Shown: positions 7,055-16,457, counted from the stretch's first letter. The stretch is 36,076 nt of DNA from Herbinix sp. (GCA_029256105.1 JAQSYO010000033.1:1-36076); one strand, 5' to 3'. Numbers and translations: made by a program. The notes: a model not told the origin generated them from the sequence alone.

Positions 7055-7260
7055 GTATCATATGTTCTGATTTTACTAATGATATTATAAAAAGAATATA
7101 AAATCGATCAGCTATTGTATGATTTGGCAATAGAAAATAAATTAAGATATAATAATAAAAAAGTTTCTGCTTTTGACATCGGATGACCGTGACCCATAAT
7201 ATAATAAAAAACAAGATATATAACAACAAATAATACTAAATACTTGGGAGGTATGTAAGA

Positions 7261-7613
7261 TGAATAGAACAGTGAATATATTGGTGGAAAGCCATGACTA
7301 CTATAGGTTAAATAAGAAGAGAATATGGATGCTTGGAGCTGCATTATTATGTGTACTAATCCTTTTCTCAGTTTTATTTATCACGAAGACGGTAACAGCA
7401 CAAAGAAATGTAGATAGAGCGAAATTGGTTACCAGTATTGAGGTAAAGAAGGGTGATTCTCTTTGGAGCATTGCTTCTGAATTTATGACTGATGAATATG
7501 ATGATATGAATGAATATATTAAAGAAATTAAAGATAGCAACGGGATGGACTCAGACGATATCCATGTGGGGAATTTTATCATTGTTCCATATTATGTTGA
7601 CGCTTCTAGGTAG
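7261..7613 (+). CDS. LysM membrane protein, YneA-like SOS cell-division inhibitor
   Basis: A 117-residue protein with a short basic N-terminus, one membrane segment (about residues 20-44, WMLGAALLCVLILFSVLFI) and an extracytoplasmic LysM domain (about 60-113, starting EVKKGDSLWSIASEFM and ending IIVPYY). This is the architecture of B. subtilis YneA, which delays division during the SOS response. Divergence from lexA and the operator in its promoter support the same job here. A ribosome binding site (GGGAGG) precedes the ATG. The function is inferred from architecture and context; sequence similarity to YneA outside LysM is not obvious to me. Confidence 0.82.
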
Positions 7614-7628
7614 AAGGAATGAATCAGA

Positions 7629-7729
7629 ACTTCTAGATCGATGAAATTATTTCACCTCTAGATAAATGAAATTAGACATCTAAGTAGATGGAATTATATC
7701 AGAAACATCTAAGTAGATGGAATTATATC
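7629..7729. repeat. Four degenerate tandem copies of a 22-29 bp unit
   Basis: Copies begin at 7629, 7654, 7676 and 7705. The last two are identical over 25 bases (7676-7700 and 7705-7729, core ACATCTAAGTAGATGGAATT); the first two share TCTAGATNNATGAAATTA. The ATGAAATTA tail occurs once more inside the following T-box promoter spacer (7744-7752). The repeats fill the gap between the LysM gene and the T-box operon. Confidence 0.85.
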
Positions 7730-7731
7730 CC

Positions 7732-7760
7732 TTGACTTTTTAAATGAAATTACATATACT
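7732..7760 (+). promoter_or_regulatory. Promoter of the T-box-controlled operon
   Basis: TTGACT (7732-7737) and TATACT (7755-7760) are separated by 17 bases, placing the start just ahead of the T-box stem I. Confidence 0.75.
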
Positions 7761-7771
7761 ATAAAGAAATT

Positions 7772-8034
7772 AAAAGCGATGAAGAGAAAAGTAATTATCC
7801 AGATAGCTTACAGAGAGTTCCGGTTGCTGAGATGGAACGGCAGTAAAGATAATGAAACAAGCCTCGGAGCAGCATACGGATTCGAATCGTTGATTTGATG
7901 ATGCTATGACGTGAGTTCACGTTACAGAACTAGAGTATATATTGTACTCAATAAGGTTAATATGGTGACATATTAATGATATAGGGTGGTACCGCGAATT
8001 TTCGCCCCTACAGATTTACGTAGGGGATTTTTTG
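7772..8034 (+). promoter_or_regulatory. T-box leader, probably sensing uncharged tRNA-Met
   Basis: The leader has the stem I start AAGCGATGAAGAG, an AG-bulge-like CAGAGAG (7811-7817), and the canonical T-box AGGGTGGTACCGCG (7983-7996). Its UGGU bulge would pair with an acceptor end carrying discriminator A, as in tRNA-Met. The terminator stem is CCCCTAC (8005-8011) with GTAGGGG (8020-8026) and a T run to 8033. An ATG at 7852-7854 on the 3' side of stem I is the likely specifier codon, which fits the synthetase-like gene downstream. The T-box call is secure; the specifier assignment needs a structural alignment. Confidence 0.93.
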
Positions 8035-8174
8035 TATATTTTTTTAAATTAATTATCAAAGATAGTTATCGTAATAAATTCAAAATTATTATGATAATAT
8101 CCGAAATGAAAAACTCCTACAAAGAGAAGTTTGAATCAAGTAAAGATCACAGGAATGAACGGAGGTAAAACATT

Positions 8175-10313
8175 ATGATGGAAAAGAATAATACTGAGAA
8201 TAGTCTAAGTAATATGGTAAACTCAAAGGATACAGAAAGCCCTAAGGATACAGAAAGCCCTAAGGATACAGTTAGCCTAAAGGATACAAATGAACCAAAG
8301 GATTCGGATAATTCAAGGTTTTTGGATAGTCCGAAGTTTTCTAACAGACCCAAATTTCCGAAGAGAGCTGTTATTACAGCCGGAATGCCTTATGGAAATA
8401 AGGAATTACATTTTGGTCACATCGGAGGAGTATTTATTCATGCCGATGTCTTTGCTAGATTTTTAAGAGACCGAATTGGAAAAGAGAATGTTATCTTTGT
8501 ATCTGGTACTGATTGTTATGGATCTCCAATACTCGAAAGTTATCGTAAGTTACAGGAAGATAATAACAATTCAGAGTCAATTGAAGGTTATGTATTGAGA
8601 AACCATGAAAAGCAAAAGAAGGCATTGGGCCAATATGATATCAGTTTGAATCTATATGGAACCTCAGCTTTTGGAAGATCCGGTAAGTTGCATCAGGAGG
8701 TTTCTGATGAAATATTTGAAGAATTATATGAAAAAGGTTATTTAGAAAAGCTTTCAACTCCACAATTTTATGATCCGGAATTTCAAGTTCTTTTAAATGG
8801 GCGTCAGGTTGTTGGACGGTGTCCGATTCAAGGTTGTGCTTCGGATAAAGGTTACGCAGATGAATGTTCCCATGGGCATCAATATATGCCAAGTGACTTA
8901 ATAAATCCACAAAGTACATTATCTGGAAAGAAGCCTGAAGTTATAGATGTTACGAATTGGTATTTTCGATTGGAAAGCTTTCAAGAGCTTCTTAAATCTA
9001 GGGTGGATTTATTACGAGAAAATTCAAATACTAGAAAATATTTATTAAGTGCGATGGAAGAATTCTTAAAAAAACCAGTGATTTATGTGAAAAAGAGTCA
9101 AATGGATCAATTGAAAGAAATCAAAAATAATTTACCAAAATACCAGTTAATGGGGGAGGATAGTAAGGCATCCTTAACATTAGTATTTGACACTTTAAAA
9201 GAGAGGGAGCAAGCAAGAGACGTATTATCGACCAGAGGTATCTATTATCGAACGGGTAAGACATTGGTTCCGTTTCGTCTAACAGGTAATATAGAATGGG
9301 GAGTAAAAGTACCAGAGAAGGAAGGATTAAATAATCTAACGTTCTGGGTATGGCCAGAATCACTTTGGGCACCGATTTCATTTACAAAAGCTTATCTAGA
9401 AAGTTGTAATAAGGGTGAGGAGGAGTGGAGAAAATGGTGGTGCTCTTCTGATGCAAAGGTATATCAATTTATAGGTGAAGATAATATCTATTTCTATGGG
9501 ATTGCAGAGATGGCTATGTTTATGGCCTTGCAAAAAAATACTCCTAAAATTGTACCCGAGGATGGAGAGCTAACATTGCCCCATCTGATTGCCAATAATC
9601 ATGTTTTATTTATGGATAAGAAAGCGAGCAGTAGCGGTACAATAAAACCACCTATGGCAAGGGAACTACTGCAATATTATACTAAGGAACAGCTTCGTAT
9701 GCATTTTTTAAGTTTAGGATTAGATTCAAAAAGTGTAAGCTTTCAGCCTAAGGTATTCATGATGGATAAAGTGGAAGCTCAAGATGCGGTTGTGAAAGAA
9801 GGAAACTTACTAACGAATGTGTTCAACCGAATGATCCGATCCTGTTTCTATACATCACAAAAATATTATAATTCTTTGATTCCAAAAGGTGAAATAAGCG
9901 AAATAATTCAAAAGGAAGCAGAGGAAACAATATTAACCTATGAATGGCATATGTATCAGCATGAATTTCATCGTATAACCTATGTACTTGACACCTATAT
10001 TCGTAATATGAATAAATATTGGGTAAATAATATCAGAATCGCGGATACCACTGGAAATGATGAACTAAGGAGACAGGTATTAATCGATGTTTTGCACGCG
10101 GTTCGTACAATAACAACCTTGTTACATCCGATTACGCCAACTGGCTGTGAAATGGTTCGTGAATATCTCGGAGTTGGAGATGAAATATGGAAATGGGAAC
10201 ATATTTTTGAACCACTAGATACTTTATTAAACCATAATGAGAAGCATCGACTTAAATTTTTAGAAGAGAGAGTGGATTTCTTTAAAAAGCACGAAAGTCA
10301 GTTTGATATATAA
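8175..10313 (+). CDS. Divergent methionyl-tRNA synthetase-like protein
   Basis: A 712-residue class I synthetase of the MetRS type. Residues 1-63 are a low-complexity tail built on KDTESP repeats. The Rossmann fold starts at RAVITAGMPYGNKELHFGHI with the HIGH box as HFGH (79-82), and SGTDCYG takes the place of TGTDEHG. A zinc knuckle (CPIQGC...CSHGH) lies near 216-236. An insertion of about 80 residues precedes NIEWGVKVP. The KMSKS loop is degenerate, KKASSS (482-487), so the second Lys is Ser. An anticodon-binding-like helical domain follows, without an EMAP-like tRNA-binding C-terminus. A methionine-type T-box controls it. It may be an alternative MetRS or a diverged paralogue with another role; activity is uncertain. 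Confidence 0.82.
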   Translation: MMEKNNTENSLSNMVNSKDTESPKDTESPKDTVSLKDTNEPKDSDNSRFLDSPKFSNRPKFPKRAVITAGMPYGNKELHFGHIGGVFIHADVFARFLRDRIGKENVIFVSGTDCYGSPILESYRKLQEDNNNSESIEGYVLRNHEKQKKALGQYDISLNLYGTSAFGRSGKLHQEVSDEIFEELYEKGYLEKLSTPQFYDPEFQVLLNGRQVVGRCPIQGCASDKGYADECSHGHQYMPSDLINPQSTLSGKKPEVIDVTNWYFRLESFQELLKSRVDLLRENSNTRKYLLSAMEEFLKKPVIYVKKSQMDQLKEIKNNLPKYQLMGEDSKASLTLVFDTLKEREQARDVLSTRGIYYRTGKTLVPFRLTGNIEWGVKVPEKEGLNNLTFWVWPESLWAPISFTKAYLESCNKGEEEWRKWWCSSDAKVYQFIGEDNIYFYGIAEMAMFMALQKNTPKIVPEDGELTLPHLIANNHVLFMDKKASSSGTIKPPMARELLQYYTKEQLRMHFLSLGLDSKSVSFQPKVFMMDKVEAQDAVVKEGNLLTNVFNRMIRSCFYTSQKYYNSLIPKGEISEIIQKEAEETILTYEWHMYQHEFHRITYVLDTYIRNMNKYWVNNIRIADTTGNDELRRQVLIDVLHAVRTITTLLHPITPTGCEMVREYLGVGDEIWKWEHIFEPLDTLLNHNEKHRLKFLEERVDFFKKHESQFDI

Positions 10314-10320
10314 GATGAGG

Positions 10321-10384
10321 GGAGCAAAATTCGAGAATGTTTATAGAATTCTTATTATAATTAAGATAGGAGTTTGCTCCTTTT
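10321..10384 (+). terminator. Intrinsic terminator after the MetRS-like gene
   Basis: GGAGCAAA (10321-10328) pairs with TTTGCTCC (10373-10380) and is followed by TTTT. The 44-base loop includes a smaller AGAATTCT palindrome. Confidence 0.7.
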
Positions 10385-10580
10385 CGCTTCAAGTTTACTT
10401 TTATGAGTATCATTAATATAATTATGTCTCAAAATAAATTACTAGGAAATTTGAATTGGGTTTACTAAATACGAGAATGATGATAAAATTAAAAGGGTAT
10501 TGATGGTAAATGATACCTGATTCAAACAACTATTGAAATTATAGCAAGAAAATATGTTAAACATGTATATGGAGGTTACA

Positions 10581-11750
10581 ATGTCAGAAGAAATAAAAGT
10601 ACAATATTTATTAGGTAACGATACACAACAAGAAGAGCTTATTGATTTTATTAATTATGTTTTTCATATGAATGGAAAAGACAATGATTTTTATCGCGCT
10701 TTACCAAAAATTTACAAGAAGGAGTATCATCCTTGCGAATATAATTATTTAGCATTGGAGGATAATCGTATTAAAGCTGCGGTAGGAGCTTTTCCAGGAG
10801 AGGTTACAATCTGTGGAACGACGCTAAGTTATATAGGAATTGGCAATGTTGCAGTTAACCCATATAGTAGATCAAAGGGTTATATGAAGAAGCTCATGGA
10901 CCTTGCAGTTGATCAAATTCTTCAGGAGGATGTGGATTTTTCAGTGCTAAGTGGCAGAAGAAATCGATATTCCTATTTTTCTTATGAAGTTACTGGTCGT
11001 AAATATTGCCTTTGGATGGATGAGAGCAATGTAAAACATTCCTTTCCCAAAGACAGAAATGAAAGATTTCAGTTCGTCCAAGTTAATGAAAATGACGTAG
11101 AAAATCTTCAAAAAATAAATGATTTACAGATAATCCAACCACTCCATTACAAGCGGGAGACGAATAAGCTTTATGATATACTTAAAAACTGGAATTCGGT
11201 TGATATTTATAGTATCTTTGAAGAAACGAGATTTGCAGGATATCTTCTTTTTTATGATAAGCTTAATGTGAAAGAAATCGTGCTGAATAAGCAAGAGGAT
11301 ATATCAGAAGTAATAGCAGACTTTATAACTATCTTTAAAAAAGATGGTATCAATATCGAACTTGCGGATTATCAGAGATTTTTTATTGATTCTCTTTCAA
11401 CAGTTGCAGAAACTGTAACCACCCAAGCGATTGATAATTTCTCAATATTACACTATGGTAAAGTAATTGAAGCATTACTACGTCTGAAGGCTCAGACAGA
11501 TAAGCTTGCTGATGGTAAAGTTACATTATACATTCATGGTAAGAAAATGGATGAAAAACTGCTCATTACTGTAAAAGAGAATCAAGTATCTGTAACTAAT
11601 ACGGACGATGATGCTGATTATGAATTTAGCCATTTGGAAGCAATGTCGGTATTGTTACAAAACTATTCCTCCCTACGCAACAAAATGCCCTTTGAAGTAC
11701 AAACCTGGTTTCCGTTACCAATTCATATATTCCCGGCAGATCAAGTGTAA
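10581..11750 (+). CDS. Eis-like GNAT acetyltransferase with SCP2-like C-terminal domain
   Basis: A 389-residue protein. Residues 1-130 form a GNAT fold with the acetyl-CoA-binding segment YIGIGNVAVNPYSRSKGYMKKLM, which matches the (Q/R)xxGx(G/A) region of the family. A second, degenerate GNAT-like half follows, and the last 100 residues (IHGKKMDEKLLI onward) look like the sterol-carrier-type domain of Eis proteins. Eis homologues acetylate amines on aminoglycosides or peptides; the substrate here is unknown. I chose the ATG at 10581 rather than the in-frame ATG at 10554 because GGAGG lies five bases before it. It is a single gene with its own terminator. Confidence 0.8.
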   Translation: MSEEIKVQYLLGNDTQQEELIDFINYVFHMNGKDNDFYRALPKIYKKEYHPCEYNYLALEDNRIKAAVGAFPGEVTICGTTLSYIGIGNVAVNPYSRSKGYMKKLMDLAVDQILQEDVDFSVLSGRRNRYSYFSYEVTGRKYCLWMDESNVKHSFPKDRNERFQFVQVNENDVENLQKINDLQIIQPLHYKRETNKLYDILKNWNSVDIYSIFEETRFAGYLLFYDKLNVKEIVLNKQEDISEVIADFITIFKKDGINIELADYQRFFIDSLSTVAETVTTQAIDNFSILHYGKVIEALLRLKAQTDKLADGKVTLYIHGKKMDEKLLITVKENQVSVTNTDDDADYEFSHLEAMSVLLQNYSSLRNKMPFEVQTWFPLPIHIFPADQV

Positions 11751-11847
11751 ATTTGAAGTGCAGAGAAATATCTTTCTAAATAATTCAAAATAAGAAGATG
11801 CCATTACATAATATTTGTCTTAATTGATGTACAGAATTTATATAAAT

Positions 11848-11898
11848 AAGCAGGTACACGGCTAGATAGATTTATCTAACCGATTTACCTGCTTTTTT
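11848..11898 (+). terminator. Intrinsic terminator after the acetyltransferase gene
   Basis: AAGCAGGTA (11848-11856) pairs with TACCTGCTT (11886-11894). An inner stem pairs CGG and TAGATA with TATCTA and CCG, and a T run follows. Confidence 0.88.
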
Positions 11899-12002
11899 CA
11901 TTAATAACTACTTCGGCAAATATATATGTTTTTGATTTGCATAGAAAGAAGAATAGTAACTTGATGTTCTCGCTCGGTATCAATGGTTAAATTCTTTTGT
12001 AA

Positions 12003-13688
12003 CTACCGAACGCCAATATCTGATCTTAGTACACTAAAAGTATTATAAATATCGATGATACCATAACCCCAATCGATATTTGGATATGATATATTGGGAT
12101 TTCTTTTTGCTCCACGGATTAAATAATTGCTAATCGCTACGGAATCTAAATTTGGCTGGTTTCCTCTTGCAATACCCCACTCTAGGACGATCGCTACAAT
12201 TCCAGCGGTGTGGGCTGCGGCAACCCCTGTTCCGGTATAATTTACATACTCATTATTTTGATTTGGCGCAAGATAGTTAACACCGGGAGCAGCCAATTCC
12301 GGTTTTATTGCATTAGACCGCGTATATCCGCGGCTTGCATTTACATATAAAGTACTATTAATTGGATTATAAGCAGTTATTGCAATCGGTACATCCGCAG
12401 AACCGGGCGAAACAATGGTTGTATGAATATCAGGTTGTAAAAAATAAGTATCCGTTGAAATCATATCACCCATTGGTAACCATATATGAAATCCTGTAGG
12501 CAAATCACTTTGCCCATACACTTTGAATTTCCATGTTCCAGGAGTAACATTTCGAAAACGCAATAAAATTAACTGATCACCTGTTTCGGATTCCGTCATT
12601 AAATAATCAACATAAATAGTAGTGGGTTCAAATATAAATGTTATTGCTCTGTTTACGCGGAGACCGGCAGCTATTCGGGGAATATATTCTCCATTCGGTG
12701 AAAGGATATCAATTGAATATATTCCTGGTGAATTACCCCAAACTTCCATTGAAAATCCCTTATCGTTCTCACCAACATGAAGTTCAACTGTATTATAACC
12801 AATGGAAGGATCTATGTTGCCATAATAATGCCGTCCTCGGTTACCTTCATTGCCAGCTGATGTGACCACTGCTGTTCTTGGAAAATCACCAATGATAGAC
12901 AAAAATATGTCTAAGGGTGAGCGACCGTCGTGGGAACCTTGAGAGGTCCCAATTCCTATACAGATAACAATAGGCCGATTAAGCTCTCTTGCCATTTGAT
13001 AACAATATTGTACTCCCCACATAATGGTGTTTTCTTGATAACACATAATTCCATCAGGTATGAAAAAAAAATTTCGTAAATATTGTTTTGCTTGCCTCAG
13101 TTTTACAATAATTAACTCAGCATCGGGTACAACTCCGGAAAAATTTGCATTTTCGTCTTCATTACCGGCAGAAACGGCTGCCATCATAGTGCCGTGCCCA
13201 TTCTCATCAATGCTAGGTACAATTTCTATTGGGTTAGGTGAAGCTAATGCCTGATTTATAAGATCTGCCTTATATTCAGTTCCAAAAGGAATATTCTCTG
13301 GAGGAGTACCTGTTTCAATCGTTTGATCCCATATTGATATGATTTTACTAGTACCATCAGATTTTATAAATACAGGATTGGTATAATCAATTCCAGTATC
13401 AATTACGCCAATTAAGATCCCTTTTCCCCTAAGATTAAAATTCGCGATATTTCTGAGCCTACTTACACCCGATGACTCCAGGCTGACTTCACTTGTCAGG
13501 CCATACAGCTTTGGCATTGCAGAATAGCCAAAGGTAGTAATTGTTTGATTTATAATTTGAGATACAGGAATATGAACTTCAGCAAACGCTTCGTTCATAT
13601 AATGAATTATTGCATTCTGATATCTATTCAAGCGCTCCGGATTGTTTAGATAATATATGATTAAATCTACGTACTCCTCATCAATCAT
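12003..13688 (-). CDS. Csp-like subtilase with the catalytic Ser replaced by Gly (pseudoprotease)
   Basis: A 561-residue S8 family protein of the clostridial Csp type, cytosol or spore located with no signal peptide. It has an N-terminal prodomain-like region (about 1-85), Asp97 in GVIDTGIDY and His165 in ENGHGTMMA, and the long jellyroll-like insertion of Csp proteins before the last catalytic motif. That motif reads YTGTGVAAAHTAG, so the nucleophile position is Gly488 (codon GGG at 12227-12225) and the protein should not cleave peptide bonds. C. difficile CspC, a germinant-signalling pseudoprotease, also has Gly at its nucleophile. The intact paralogue lies 70 bases upstream in the same direction. 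The ribosome binding site GGGGAGAG precedes the ATG at 13688. Role in germination is inferred. Confidence 0.88.
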   Translation of the reverse strand: MIDEEYVDLIIYYLNNPERLNRYQNAIIHYMNEAFAEVHIPVSQIINQTITTFGYSAMPKLYGLTSEVSLESSGVSRLRNIANFNLRGKGILIGVIDTGIDYTNPVFIKSDGTSKIISIWDQTIETGTPPENIPFGTEYKADLINQALASPNPIEIVPSIDENGHGTMMAAVSAGNEDENANFSGVVPDAELIIVKLRQAKQYLRNFFFIPDGIMCYQENTIMWGVQYCYQMARELNRPIVICIGIGTSQGSHDGRSPLDIFLSIIGDFPRTAVVTSAGNEGNRGRHYYGNIDPSIGYNTVELHVGENDKGFSMEVWGNSPGIYSIDILSPNGEYIPRIAAGLRVNRAITFIFEPTTIYVDYLMTESETGDQLILLRFRNVTPGTWKFKVYGQSDLPTGFHIWLPMGDMISTDTYFLQPDIHTTIVSPGSADVPIAITAYNPINSTLYVNASRGYTRSNAIKPELAAPGVNYLAPNQNNEYVNYTGTGVAAAHTAGIVAIVLEWGIARGNQPNLDSVAISNYLIRGAKRNPNISYPNIDWGYGIIDIYNTFSVLRSDIGVR

Positions 13689-13758
13689 TATGTCTCTCCC
13701 CGAATATATATATAATTATATATATTCATTATCCAATAATATGAGTTATAAATATTTA

Positions 13759-15477
13759 TTAAACAGTGATGCCAGTACGTAAAGTATCAAATATATTATA
13801 TATATCTAATATTCCATAACCCCAATCACGATTTGGGTAATCAAGATCTACATCTCTTTTGGCTCCTCTGATCATTAGCTTTTTCATTTCAACAGAACTC
13901 ATACTTGTTAGATTACCTCTTATAATTCCCCATTCCAGAAGCATAACAGCAACTCCGGTGGTATGAGCTGCGGAGACACTGGTACCGGTATATTGGGTAA
14001 AGGATTTATTCAATGTTGGCCCTGTTATATTAACTCCAGGAGCAGCTAGTGTTGGTGTTATGTCTCTAACGCGGGAAAACCCTTTGCTAGAACCTAGAAA
14101 AAGACTATCATTGACATGGTTATAGGCTGTTACAGTAATTGGTATGGGTGTAGTTGCAAGAGTCAAAACTGTTGTGTATGGATCTGATTTTATAAAAAAT
14201 GTATTGTCGGAGATGAAGCCTTCCATAGGTAACCATATATCAAATCCAAGATTAAAATCACCACTTTCGTATACATTAATTTTCCAAATACCCGGAGCGG
14301 GGGCTTCAAAACGAAAAAGTATTAGCTGATCACCGCTTTGAGATTCAACCATTTGATAATCAAGATGTATAATTGTCCTTTCGAAAACAAATGTTAATTC
14401 TCTGTAATCATCAATACCAGTCACTATTCTTGGTACGTATTCACCAGAAGGAGAAGTAATATCAACAGAGAAGATACTAGGGCGTTGCCCCCAAAGTTCC
14501 ATAGAGAAGCCTGCTTCGTTTTCACCTACATTTAATTCAACCGTATCAAATCCAATTGATTGATTCACTGTTCCAAAATAATGCCTACGTGTATTTCCCT
14601 CATTACCAGCAGCTATAATTACGGCAACCCCTTCTGTTGTTGACATTAATGATAAATAAGTGCTTAAGGTTCCACGCCCATCATGTGAACTCTGTGAAGT
14701 ATCTACTGCCACGCAAATAGCCATGGGCCTTTCTAAGCGGCCATGTACACTGACTAAATATTCAAGCGCAAAGGAGACATCATTTTCTTGATAAGCGGCA
14801 GCGTCTTCAGGGATGAAAAAAAAGTTTTTTAAATAACGTTTTGCTGGTTTTAACTTTACAACTATAAATTCTGCGTCTGGTGCAACTCCATAAAAATCTC
14901 TTTCGGGAACTTCATTACCACCAGCGATTCCTGCTACCATAGTACCATGTCCATTTTCGTCAGTACTTGGTACAATAGCCAACGGATTTTCACTTTGTAA
15001 AGCTTGATTTATCTGCTCTCTGGTATACTCAGTACCATATAAAAAACCTTCTGGGGGATTATTACTTTCTATAGATTGATCCCAGATAGCTGCAATTCTT
15101 GTAGTGCCATCCTCGTTTATAAATATCGGATTTGTATAATCTATTCCAGAATCCAAAATACCAATAAGGACGCCCTGTCCACGAAAGTCAAAGTTGGGGA
15201 TATTGCGAAGTCTTTGTATTCCGGATGCTTCTAAACTTTCATGACTGACCAGTCCGAGACAGGAAGGCATAACGGAATATCCCCATTCAAGGATTGTTTG
15301 ATTTGTAATCTGATCTACAGGAACATGTACGACAGAAAGCAGAAAATTGATTGGATTAATCGTTGCATTAGGGAATGCTTGTAATATTGCTTCATCCTGT
15401 GGATATTCTATTAATAAGTCGGCATAATCCTCACTAACAATGCGATTTCTTTCTTCCGAAGTCATAAAGCTTCTCAC
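13759..15477 (-). CDS. Csp-like subtilisin serine protease, catalytic triad intact
   Basis: A 572-residue S8 protease close to its neighbour in every block. The triad is complete: Asp109 in GILDSGIDY, His177 in ENGHGTMVAG and Ser500 in YTGTSVSAAHTTG. It carries the Csp insertion between His and Ser and has a prodomain of about 95 residues, no signal peptide. Csp proteases activate the cortex hydrolase SleC in clostridial spores. The 15477 start is GTG; an ATG four codons later (15465) sits close behind a GAGAAG sequence and may be the true start. It precedes the pseudoprotease gene by 70 bases, and the two probably form one transcript. Confidence 0.9.
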   Translation of the reverse strand: MRSFMTSEERNRIVSEDYADLLIEYPQDEAILQAFPNATINPINFLLSVVHVPVDQITNQTILEWGYSVMPSCLGLVSHESLEASGIQRLRNIPNFDFRGQGVLIGILDSGIDYTNPIFINEDGTTRIAAIWDQSIESNNPPEGFLYGTEYTREQINQALQSENPLAIVPSTDENGHGTMVAGIAGGNEVPERDFYGVAPDAEFIVVKLKPAKRYLKNFFFIPEDAAAYQENDVSFALEYLVSVHGRLERPMAICVAVDTSQSSHDGRGTLSTYLSLMSTTEGVAVIIAAGNEGNTRRHYFGTVNQSIGFDTVELNVGENEAGFSMELWGQRPSIFSVDITSPSGEYVPRIVTGIDDYRELTFVFERTIIHLDYQMVESQSGDQLILFRFEAPAPGIWKINVYESGDFNLGFDIWLPMEGFISDNTFFIKSDPYTTVLTLATTPIPITVTAYNHVNDSLFLGSSKGFSRVRDITPTLAAPGVNITGPTLNKSFTQYTGTSVSAAHTTGVAVMLLEWGIIRGNLTSMSSVEMKKLMIRGAKRDVDLDYPNRDWGYGILDIYNIFDTLRTGITV

Positions 15478-15576
15478 TTAATATTATCTTATTATATATA
15501 TACTATTGTGTTTGAAAAGTATGTAACATTGCTTTGACTTGGTTATTAATATTTAATAATACAGCTTGAATTCATG

Positions 15577-15626
15577 AATAGCAGGGACAGAGGCCGGTTC
15601 AATATCGGCTTCAGTCCCTGCTATTT
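15577..15626. terminator. Strong hairpin between the cortex hydrolase and csp genes
   Basis: AATAGCAGGGAC (15577-15588) pairs with GTCCCTGCTATT (15614-15625), extended inward by GAGGCCG with CGGCTTC. T tracts on both sides are short, so it is terminator-like rather than a textbook terminator. Confidence 0.65.
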
Positions 15627-15685
15627 GCTTCATCATACGATTTAATATTTTGTATTCTGAGTATCTGGCAATAGTTCTTTTTTGT

Positions 15686-16438
15686 TTATTTTACAAATAC
15701 TAAGTGGTCTGCCTGAGCCGTTTGCTTCTTGGACCACAGCCATTGATTCGTAGAGCTTTGATCAAAATAGAAGATGGCACCTTTACTTGGATCGCTACCA
15801 TACAGAGCGGTCCAAGCAGCTTTTTTGGAGTTGGAGGAAGCCTTCTTATTAATCATGCCGTTTTTCACCGGAGTGAACTGATAATAAGCCCCGAACTTCT
15901 GATTAATTACACCTTTAATACTGGATGCCCAGTCCCCGCTTTGAACACGGTTAACTACCACTGCGCCAACTGCGATTTTAGCTTGTTGGGTCTCACCGCC
16001 AGCTTCGGCTTCAATAAGTCTGGCTAATAAGTCAACTTCGCTACTGGAATAAGAGATAACTGTATCGGATTTTTTAGACGGTTTTACACCGGGAATGATT
16101 AATTTTTCTCCAGGCACAATTGAATTACCGGTTTGGCTGTTTGCTTTTTTTAAATTTGATACGGGTATCTCGTACTTGGTCGCTACTTCGTACATGGAGT
16201 CGCCACTTTTTACTTTATAAACATGTGCCGGAACATAGATTTTATCTCCAGGTGTCAGACTATCTTCATCAAAATTGTTACTCTGTCGTAAGGAATTTAT
16301 ACTGGTATTGAATAATTTACTAATCGAATAGAGAGAGTTGTTTGCAGTTACCGTATAGGTCGCAGCACTTGCAACTGTAGCTGGAAATGATAATAGAATG
16401 CAAAGTGTTATAGCCAATATCGTCTTAAATCGTTTCAT
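15686..16438 (-). CDS. SleB/CwlJ-type cell wall (spore cortex) hydrolase with two LysM domains
   Basis: A 250-residue exported peptidoglycan hydrolase. Residues 1-25 are a signal peptide ending VASA. Two LysM domains follow (about 27-70, YTVTANNSLYSISKLF; and 73-115, YKVKSGDSMYEVATKY), then a Ser/Lys linker and a C-terminal Hydrolase_2 domain (about 132-250) with LLARLIEAEAGGE containing the likely catalytic Glu and FYFDQSSTNQWLW near the end. SleB and CwlJ degrade cortex muramic-lactam peptidoglycan in germination. A strong ribosome binding site (AAAGGAGG) and a sigma-G-like promoter precede it. It lies next to Csp-like genes, which suggests a forespore-expressed germination cluster. Confidence 0.9.
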   Translation of the reverse strand: MKRFKTILAITLCILLSFPATVASAATYTVTANNSLYSISKLFNTSINSLRQSNNFDEDSLTPGDKIYVPAHVYKVKSGDSMYEVATKYEIPVSNLKKANSQTGNSIVPGEKLIIPGVKPSKKSDTVISYSSSEVDLLARLIEAEAGGETQQAKIAVGAVVVNRVQSGDWASSIKGVINQKFGAYYQFTPVKNGMINKKASSNSKKAAWTALYGSDPSKGAIFYFDQSSTNQWLWSKKQTAQADHLVFVK

Positions 16439-16457
16439 AGAAACCTCCTTTTGGGTG

